A stretch of DNA of 64,000 nucleotides from an uncultured Clostridium sp. (GTDB lineage Bacteria; Bacillota; Clostridia; TANB77; CAG-508): assembly GCA_900553365.1 (NCBI GenBank), contig USDL01000001.1, positions 1 to 64,000 of the forward strand. Reading direction: 5' to 3'. A program made the position numbers and the translations under genes. Positions 57,353-64,000 of the stretch are shown piece by piece. The notes below the pieces were generated by a model. That model searched no databases. It was not told the origin of the DNA and saw only the letters and a program-made list of their open reading frames with translations. Every line of letters begins with the position of its first letter. The first letter of the stretch is position 1.

Positions 57353-58697
57353 TAGAATTTTTAAAACGCTTTAAATTGTGTAGGGCTTTTGTAATTTCAG
57401 AATATTTATAGCAAAACTGTCTCTTTAACAAGAAATCGTTTTCCTGTCCAAGATATTTGGTCTTTGTTCTGCCCTTTAACACTTTGGGAAGCTTATCCAT
57501 CCAAAGCATTGCTTCTTTTTTATCATTCCAAAAATCTACACATTCTGCATTTCCTTTAATTAAAATTTTATCAATAAGCTCTTTATAAAGATTAAGATAT
57601 TCATGAACAGTATTATAATACTGCATAATTAATTCTCTATACGCTTCAGGACACTTTGCTAAAAAATCATCAAATCTATCTTCATGAATAGCATTAATAA
57701 CTGCATTAGGAGAAATATTCTTAGACAGTGCCTTATGCATCAAGACATAATCTGATGTTTTAATTTTACATCTAAAATGATTTTTATATCCATCAACCAT
57801 ATCAACTACCCAACCTTCTTTTTCAGAAGAAAGATAATTATCGGTATCGGCTAAAACACTAAACAAAGTAGCATTATAATACCATTGAGTCATTTTAGAA
57901 TCATATTCCTCAGCCATGTCACTAAGAATATCAAAAGAAACTTCCTTGCCATCCTTAACATCCCTTGCCGCAAGTAAATACAATCCTTCTTGAGATTCAT
58001 CATACTTAACAACAATGGGGTTTTTTGGAGAAATATATTCAAAAATAAAAGTGTAATCAGGGTAATCCCTAATTAATTCTTTTTGTCCCTCAGATAAAAG
58101 TTTATAACCCGCCGCAAGTCTCCAAGATTCTACAGGGTCTAATGCCTGAGAACCAGAACCTAAAATTCTGTCTTCCTCTGCAATATATCTATATTGCTGA
58201 TAAGAACCATCAAGTTTATTAGTAATAAAAACTGCATGAGCAAAATGATATTTAGACCTAATTTTTTTAGGAGACCAATCACCATCATCCTCGCCATAAT
58301 TCTTAAACTTTGCCAAAGAAGCCAAAGCAATTTCGTCATTCTTTAAATCAAAGACACAAGAACGACATTCCCTATAAAGACCATCATATAATTCAAAAAA
58401 AGAATTTAAATCATAATCATCAGACAATTCAATAAAACCTTTATACTTAAAAAGTACATAATGGTCATAACAAGTAATCTGAAGAGGGTCAAAAATCTTA
58501 CTCAACTTTTCATTAAGTTTAGGAGTAATATTCTCCCACGCCTCAAAAATTCTGTCGAGCCAATCATTAAAATTGTAATTTTCAGGACAAGGTTCGTTGT
58601 TAAGGAGAGTATAAGATTGAATATACTTTCTTTTAACAGTCATAACATATTCATAAAGAGGATGCCAAAGAAACTCTTTCTTAAAATGAAAATTCAT
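57339..58697 (-). CDS. T4 Rnl1-type RNA ligase
   Basis: 452 residues. FITNKLDGSYQQYRY near residue 160 has the nucleotidyl lysine (KxDG). YRECRSCVFD upstream, FIFEYISPKNPIV (motif IV) near 230 and EKEGWVVDM...CKIKTSDYV (motif V) near 300-320 complete the ligase core. ATP-dependent joining of 3'-OH and 5'-phosphate RNA ends, as in tRNA repair. Directly follows the polynucleotide kinase gene. Confidence 0.9.
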   Translation of the reverse strand: MNFHFKKEFLWHPLYEYVMTVKRKYIQSYTLLNNEPCPENYNFNDWLDRIFEAWENITPKLNEKLSKIFDPLQITCYDHYVLFKYKGFIELSDDYDLNSFFELYDGLYRECRSCVFDLKNDEIALASLAKFKNYGEDDGDWSPKKIRSKYHFAHAVFITNKLDGSYQQYRYIAEEDRILGSGSQALDPVESWRLAAGYKLLSEGQKELIRDYPDYTFIFEYISPKNPIVVKYDESQEGLYLLAARDVKDGKEVSFDILSDMAEEYDSKMTQWYYNATLFSVLADTDNYLSSEKEGWVVDMVDGYKNHFRCKIKTSDYVLMHKALSKNISPNAVINAIHEDRFDDFLAKCPEAYRELIMQYYNTVHEYLNLYKELIDKILIKGNAECVDFWNDKKEAMLWMDKLPKVLKGRTKTKYLGQENDFLLKRQFCYKYSEITKALHNLKRFKNSMVEG

Positions 58698-58732
58698 CTT
58701 AAACTCTCCTTTACTAATTTTTATCTTCTGAA

Positions 58733-59698
58733 TTATTTTTCAGAAGTCCCACTTGCAATTTTATCGCATTCGTTAAACAAAAAAAGCTTATCAAGGTTTT
58801 CTTTTCCCATAATCTTTTCCCATTTAGATTTAGACTTTTCGGTTTCAAGAAAGAATGGAAGCATATGAAAATTAACATAAAACAGACATTTTAAAATATC
58901 GTCCATATTAGTAAATCCAATACAATTAAGATTTGCTAAAAGGTCATACGTTCCTACATTATGATGACTATAATATCTATAATCTCCAGAACCATCTTCC
59001 TTGGGCTGTCCAGTAGTTAACTTGCCTAAGTCATGAATTTGTGCAGCTCTATAAAGAATCTTATCATCAGTTCTTTTAGCAACTTCTTCGGCACAAATTC
59101 TACAATGTTCATCTAAAGTGTACTTATGATGACAAGTTTTCTGGTCAAAGCCCTTCATCAAACTCATAATATAATCATCATCAGTAGTCCAATTAGACTG
59201 AGGGACAATTACTTCAAACTGATTAAAATTCCAACCAATTAAATTAATTGTATCAAAACCTTCTTCATAAAAAGGAATTTCAAACTTGCCAATCTGTCTG
59301 TCAATAACTTCTTCGGGAACTGTACGAGTTCTCGCTTTATTCTGTCTTTTACAAACAGCAACGGGAGTAGTCATAACATAAGCTACTTTAGTAACATTCT
59401 CCTTATTGCGAACAATATCCAACAAGCTCTTACGAGATTTAACATTAATATTAGTTGCATCAACAATAACATTCATTTTATCAATGCAATTGTTAATACG
59501 GCGACGAACTTCCTTAAAAACCTCGTCATTATGAGTCTGGTCGTTTACATCTCCAAAAACAGTTTCACGAATTTCATCCGATGAAACAATCATTGTAGGC
59601 TGACCCATTTTAGTCAACATATTTTTGAGATTTTGAGCAAGAGTGGATTTACCACTTGCAACAACTCCAATCATCATCATAAAATTCGTATGTTCCAT
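58733..59698 (-). CDS. polynucleotide kinase with HD phosphohydrolase domain
   Basis: 321 residues. MMIGVVASGKSTLAQNL is Walker A. VIVDATNINVKSR and CKRQNKARTRTVPEEVIDRQ resemble T4 Pnkp and its kin. The C-terminal domain has CRICAEEV, AAQIHDLGKLT (HD motif) and HHNVGTYDLL, so a metal-dependent phosphohydrolase replaces the usual 3'-phosphatase. Prepares RNA ends for the neighbouring ligase. Confidence 0.88.
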   Translation of the reverse strand: MEHTNFMMMIGVVASGKSTLAQNLKNMLTKMGQPTMIVSSDEIRETVFGDVNDQTHNDEVFKEVRRRINNCIDKMNVIVDATNINVKSRKSLLDIVRNKENVTKVAYVMTTPVAVCKRQNKARTRTVPEEVIDRQIGKFEIPFYEEGFDTINLIGWNFNQFEVIVPQSNWTTDDDYIMSLMKGFDQKTCHHKYTLDEHCRICAEEVAKRTDDKILYRAAQIHDLGKLTTGQPKEDGSGDYRYYSHHNVGTYDLLANLNCIGFTNMDDILKCLFYVNFHMLPFFLETEKSKSKWEKIMGKENLDKLFLFNECDKIASGTSEK

Positions 59699-59709
59699 TT
59701 TTGTCCTCC

Positions 59710-60156
59710 TTATTCCATCTTAGATAGAATACTATCAATCTTCTCGTTGAATTCTTTTACTAACTTTTCTTTATCAGTATCAGGTCTTGTTTGTCCCTCA
59801 ACAGGAATTAAATCTCCTGCCCAAAACAGCCATTTTGGTTTAGTTTCATCTTCTACAAATTGAACAAGGCTATTATAATCAGCAGTTTGTCTTTCTTTTT
59901 TCAAAGGGTCAAACTCAACTGTAAAAATATCATTTTTGTGTTCAGTAACCCAATTTCTATAATCTTCTCTCATTTGTTTCCAATCTGGATAGGTAATAAT
60001 TCGATTATAATCTAAAGTTACTTTTTCACCCTCCCATGCAGTAATGGGATTGGTGGTAATACTGTCCATTCTTTTAACAAAAGTAATAGCGCTTTCTTTT
60101 GTTAAACCTTTTTTAGTGAGCTTCTTTACAACCGCTCTACGTTCTTCTCGATTCAT
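59710..60156 (-). CDS. unknown protein
   Basis: 148 residues (MNREERRAVVKKLTKKGLTKESA). Basic helical N-terminus, Asp/Glu-rich middle, helical C-terminus. First gene of the RNA-repair unit after the promoter at 60180-60208, so possibly linked to it. No family recognised. Confidence 0.7.
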   Translation of the reverse strand: MNREERRAVVKKLTKKGLTKESAITFVKRMDSITTNPITAWEGEKVTLDYNRIITYPDWKQMREDYRNWVTEHKNDIFTVEFDPLKKERQTADYNSLVQFVEDETKPKWLFWAGDLIPVEGQTRPDTDKEKLVKEFNEKIDSILSKME

Positions 60157-60179
60157 AGTTACTCCTTTGAATCATTCAT

Positions 60180-60208
60180 ATAATAACATAATCAAATGAA
60201 GTTGTCAA
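60180..60208 (-). promoter_or_regulatory. sigma70-type promoter
   Basis: TTGACA, 17-bp spacer, TATTAT, upstream TTTATTATCC. Drives 59710-60156, the kinase and the RNA ligase. Confidence 0.9.
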
Positions 60209-60222
60209 GAGGATAATAAAAA

Positions 60223-62685
60223 TTATTCCTCTTGTACTTCATCTTTTTCTTTCCAATCTTTTAGTTGCCTAATTAAAGTTCTACGCTCTTCATCTTCTTT
60301 TCTATGAAGCACATTATACTATTCTCTAAGCTATCTGTATTCCTACTTCAAAAATTCAGGTAGGAATGTTCTTTTTGTTGAAACAAAATTTGTATCAATA
60401 GAACGTCGTAAGGCTTTAGTTTGAGCTACAAGTACACACAATTTCTTAGCTCTGGTTAATAAAGTGTAAATCTGTTGCTGACAAAGCATCATTGGAGGAG
60501 TACTATAATCTATTACTCCAATAATTACAGGGCAACCAGAACCTTGATATTTATGAGTAGTACAAGCATATCCTAGAATTAAATGTTCCTTAACTTCTTT
60601 GTGTTTTAAAATAATAGGTGCATCTCCTAAATCGAAATCAACGATGGCATTTTCATAATCAATACTTGTAACTACACCAGTCCACCCATTATACATAGCT
60701 GTTTGTGCTCCACTTGTATCAAAAACTTTATAATTGTTTTTAATACACATTACTTTATCACCTTCTTGAATCCAAAAAGACCTGTCATTTCCAGAAGCAT
60801 CTTTCATCTTTTGAACGTAAATTCTTGGACGAGATTCATTCAAATCAACAGGATTAATTAATTTTTGAATATCAAGATTTAAATTGTGAACACAAGCATC
60901 TCCACGTTCTTTCACAGGAGAAATAATTTGAATTTTTTCAATGTCACCATTTACAAGAGGGCTATTAAAATATTTTTCAAAATAAGCAATGGTATCTTTT
61001 CTATCATCATCTTTTTCATTTCTAATATCAAGTACCATATCTTTCAGTTCTCCGCGAATTTCAACACCTTCATAATCAGTATCTTGATATAATTGAATAC
61101 CATTTCTTACATTATAAGCGGTAGTTAAAATACCAGAAGCCTTTGCTTGTCTATGTACTTCTTTAAGTTCAACAGTAGGAATTTCTTTGCTATTAATCAT
61201 ATCCGCAGCTAAATTAAGAGAACCAATAGATTCAAGCTGTCCCATATCACCAAGCATTAAAAGTTTACTGCCTGTGGGAATTGCTCTAATTAAATCGAGA
61301 AAAATTTCTCCACCCACCATACTAACTTCATCTAAAATAATGATATCATAAGGTAATGGATTATCTTCTCCATAAGAAAAACCACAACCACCAGTATATC
61401 CAAGAAGTCGGTGAATAGTAAAACCTTCTTTGCCGGTAACTTCTTGTAATCTTGCCGCCGCTTTACCACTTAAAGCACATTGAGCAAAAGTATAGTCATC
61501 AAGTACAGATAAAATACCTGTAACTAACGAACTTTTACCAGAACCAGCTAAACCAGAAATTACGCAAACTTGTTTTTCAATTCCCAGCTTAATTCCGTCT
61601 ATTTGCTCTTGAGTAAACTGAAAACCTTGTTTCTCTTCTGCTCTTTTTATTTTCTCTTCAAAATCATTAGCAACAAAATAATTATTACCTTGAAGTAATC
61701 TTTTAAGATGATAAGCAATATCTTTTTCAAGATTCCAAAAGCTCATTAAATAAACTCTTCGACCTGATTTAGTATCGCCCTCTTCAACACGAATTAACTC
61801 CTCATCTTGAAGTTCTTTAATAGCTTTACCAACATTGTTTACAAGATTACCATCTTCATCTTCTACTATTAAACTTTGTTTTCCGCCAAGGTCTTCATAT
61901 AACGAGCCCATTAATTCACCAGCGGACACCCAAGAATGGCCTTCTTCTCCTTGGGCATCAAGATACCATAAGATATAAGATTTAATTCTCTTTGTGTCAT
62001 AAGTTTTATAACCTGACCTTAAAGCCACTTTATCCGCAGTAAAAAATCCTACTCCTTTAATATCTTTTACTAACTGATAAGGATTGTTTTTTACAATATC
62101 AATTACCTTTTGTGGAGCTTTATATTTTTCAATTAGTTTAGAAATAAAGTTTGGAGAAAAACCAACCTTATCAAGCTCTAAATATACAGTAGACATATCT
62201 TTACTGGCTTCGAAACGCTCAATAATACAATTAGAAATATAATCTCCAATACCTTTAGCTTTCTTTAAAGTTTCTATATCATGGTCTGCAATAGCTTGTA
62301 ATGGGTCATCGCATACAGCAAACAACTCATCCATTTGACCTTCTGATAAAAAAGTTCTTAAAAAAGCTCTTTGATTCTTCTGATTAGAAAAATCAATATC
62401 TTTATTATAATAAACTAATTGATACTGAACACCATATTTAGGATGTTCAACTTCTTTACCTAACAATACATAGGCAGAATTGGGGTCAATTCCATCAGTA
62501 TATTCCCCTGTAAAAGTAACTTCACCATAAACACTCATGATAGGATTTCCTTGTTCTACTTCAAGAATATTCCAAGAAACTATTCCCCAATTTTTACCGT
62601 CTGACCCAATTCCAGCACTCGGATAGAGGGTCTTGGAATGAGACGCTTTTATCTTTATGAATTTTTCTTCGGTATCAACACTCAT
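60223..62685 (-). CDS. RecD2/TraA-like SF1B helicase, three TAG (Gln) near the end
   Basis: 820 residues. N-terminal OB/ClpA-like region with helix-hairpin-helix (KAKGIGDYIS, IKGVGFFTADKVA), Walker A GLAGSGKSSLV near 375, DEVSMVGGEI near 450, GDMGQLESIG, and the UvrD_C2 motif YACTTHKYQGSGCPVIIG with IYTLLTRAKK near 760. The tail FLK-Q-EYR-Q-LRE-Q-YNV uses TAG; stopping at the first would drop a 40-residue helix. Unwinds DNA 5'-3'. ATG at 62683-62685 after GAGAGGG. Confidence 0.92.
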
Positions 62686-64000
62686 CGTCAACCCTCTCTA
62701 CATCTATTCTGTCAGAAATCATTTCAAGGTCTCCATTATCATCAATACCTTTAATTAACTGAACAGAATGTTTATATAAACTATCTTTGTACTGTCTTGG
62801 AATAAAGTTTTCTCCTCTTCTAAAACCAGTAACAAGAAGTTTAGTTCCACGCTGGAACCAAGATTTCTCAAGAACAGTTTTTGTTCCATCTTCGTTTATT
62901 TGAGAAATCTGCCTATTATAAAAATTAAATTGACCTTTATAAAATTTTATATCACAAACTCCATCAGGAGTCAATAATGTAACTGTATTTCTATTAGTAT
63001 CTTTATCAAGAACAGTACCACAAATTCTTTTAAGAACAAAGCGAGCTTTTTCTTGGTCATGCCAATAATATTTATAAGCCACTTCTGGTTCTTCTGGTTG
63101 TTCTTCAAAAGGTACTATACTATATTTTTCTTTGTTTACATGAGCAAGTTCGTGTTCATGATAATACATACAAAGAGAATCCATTTCCCACTTAGAAAGA
63201 CTTCCAGAAGCTTTTTCATCCCATACAGCTTTAAATTTTGCTTCATTTACAGCCACAAGCATTTTAGGGTCGCTTAAAATATCGTCTTTAAAATCTGCCA
63301 TGAGCTTGTTAAAAACTCGGTCTAAACTACCTCTTTTAACAACTCTTTGTCCCTCGTCACTCCAGTCGTAATCTTTTTTATCAATCATGTCATTAAGAAA
63401 ATATTTTTCAAAGAATGGCCGTGCAAATTTATTTTCAAGGATATAATAAGCTGTACTTGCACTTTTACCTATTTGTTTATAAAAGAATTTTTTCTGGAAA
63501 ACATAATTTCTAAATCTATATAATCTTAATTCAAACTTTTTTTGATTTTCAGTTAATAAATCAAGATTTGCCAAATCTTCAATGTTAGAAATATTGAGCG
63601 ACTTAACAGGACTTGAGATAAATCTAATAAAGTCTTCCATAATTGCTCTTCTATCTTTTTTCTCAAGATTATCAAAACACCGAGCTTTGATAAGAGAAAT
63701 CATAGCTGTATCACCAAATTTATTTTCTTTAGATTCAGACTTGTATTTCTGCATCTTCTCGTAAAAATCCCACATCGAAGAATAAGTTTGATTATTAATA
63801 ATAGCTTTTGCAATAGTAGTTCCAATACCTTGAATTGGTTTTAAACCATAAACAATTTCGTTTTTTTCAACGTCAGGATGGAAACCAAATCTAACACGGT
63901 TTACATCAGGTAATGCTACAGTAACACCTTCTTTTTTGATATTACCAATGGCTTTACTAATTTTACCATAATTGGTATTTCCATCTTCACCGCCAGAATC
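62675..64000 (-). CDS. DNA polymerase III alpha-type polymerase (5' part missing)
   Basis: The last 441 residues; the start lies beyond the right edge. VALPDVNRVRFGF and EIVYGLKPIQGIGTTIAKAII are the end of the fingers domain and the helix-hairpin-helix of bacterial replicases; RICGTVLDKDTNRNTVTLL...LLVTGFRRGENF is the OB domain. No TAG seen in this part. It is the replicative polymerase of the phage; overlaps the RecD2 gene by 11 bases. Confidence 0.88.
   Translation of the reverse strand, partial: DSGGEDGNTNYGKISKAIGNIKKEGVTVALPDVNRVRFGFHPDVEKNEIVYGLKPIQGIGTTIAKAIINNQTYSSMWDFYEKMQKYKSESKENKFGDTAMISLIKARCFDNLEKKDRRAIMEDFIRFISSPVKSLNISNIEDLANLDLLTENQKKFELRLYRFRNYVFQKKFFYKQIGKSASTAYYILENKFARPFFEKYFLNDMIDKKDYDWSDEGQRVVKRGSLDRVFNKLMADFKDDILSDPKMLVAVNEAKFKAVWDEKASGSLSKWEMDSLCMYYHEHELAHVNKEKYSIVPFEEQPEEPEVAYKYYWHDQEKARFVLKRICGTVLDKDTNRNTVTLLTPDGVCDIKFYKGQFNFYNRQISQINEDGTKTVLEKSWFQRGTKLLVTGFRRGENFIPRQYKDSLYKHSVQLIKGIDDNGDLEMISDRIDVERVDDEC

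Noticed and set aside
4900..60345. TAG codons as true stops of short genes (for example at 4900, 54151, 55824, 60343)
   Set aside because: In each case the frame continues into matching family sequence or to a stop that overlaps the next start.

Overview
The window is a piece of a large, AT-rich phage genome. Every protein gene I can support lies on the minus strand, packed into operons with short overlaps. The gene content is that of a big lytic phage: a DNA polymerase III alpha subunit (cut by the right edge), RecD2-like and UvrD-like helicases, NAD-dependent DNA ligase, a DnaQ-type exonuclease, class III ribonucleotide reductase with activase and glutaredoxin, ThyX-like and dUTPase enzymes, about 25 tRNA genes and an LLH-type holin. 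Strong AGGAGG-type ribosome binding sites, near-perfect TTGACA/TATAAT promoters with a constant spacer, and an oxygen-sensitive ribonucleotide reductase together suggest an anaerobic Gram-positive (Bacillota-like) host. That host call is inference.

The genetic code is altered: UAG is read as glutamine. I count 36 in-frame TAG codons in 14 genes, at places where the families have glutamine, and the window carries a tRNA with anticodon CUA (22500-22570). TAA and TGA are the only stops I found. Several genes must be joined across TAG, among them the ribonucleotide reductase, the exonuclease and a 438-residue zinc-ribbon protein with 11 TAGs.

Layout. 1-6.7 kb: small unknown proteins, a cytosine methyltransferase and two promoter-driven non-coding RNAs. 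6.8-10.5 kb: the TAG-rich zinc-ribbon nuclease and a Ro60/TROVE-like von Willebrand protein (DUF2828). 10.5-22.4 kb: small accessory genes, a radical SAM protein, four paralogues sharing an N-terminal MKQIR...NSSS signature, four tandem membrane paralogues and a Tad1/Acb2-type immune-signal sponge. 22.5-37.1 kb: tRNA island with many structured RNAs, HNH nucleases, a CYTH protein, a macro-domain protein and a holin. 37.4-49.9 kb: phosphatase, Thg1, WGR-PARP, macro-domain and NADAR proteins, UvrD-like helicase, cysteine desulfurase, ThyX. 49.9-64 kb: ligase, nucleotide metabolism, RNA ligase and polynucleotide kinase, RecD2, PolIII.

The most unusual biology is RNA. (1) Eleven minus-strand elements share a covarying terminal stem and an invariant ACAGCAA. 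Several enclose a circularly permuted, closed-acceptor tRNA-like fold, and one forms the 5' leader of the DUF2828 gene, which suggests a phage Ro60/Y-RNA-like system. (2) Two tRNA genes (Ile-UAU and Lys-UUU) are interrupted inside the anticodon loop by a complete acceptor-T-arm minihelix ending in CCA. Precise removal restores perfect 7-nt loops, and the phage encodes a polynucleotide kinase and an RNA ligase that could rejoin the halves. (3) Two large ornate RNAs (about 810 and 590 nt) and a short RNA displaying three anti-Shine-Dalgarno segments complete the set. A second theme is NAD/ADP-ribose chemistry (Tad1, WGR-PARP, two macro domains, NADAR), probably used against host immunity.
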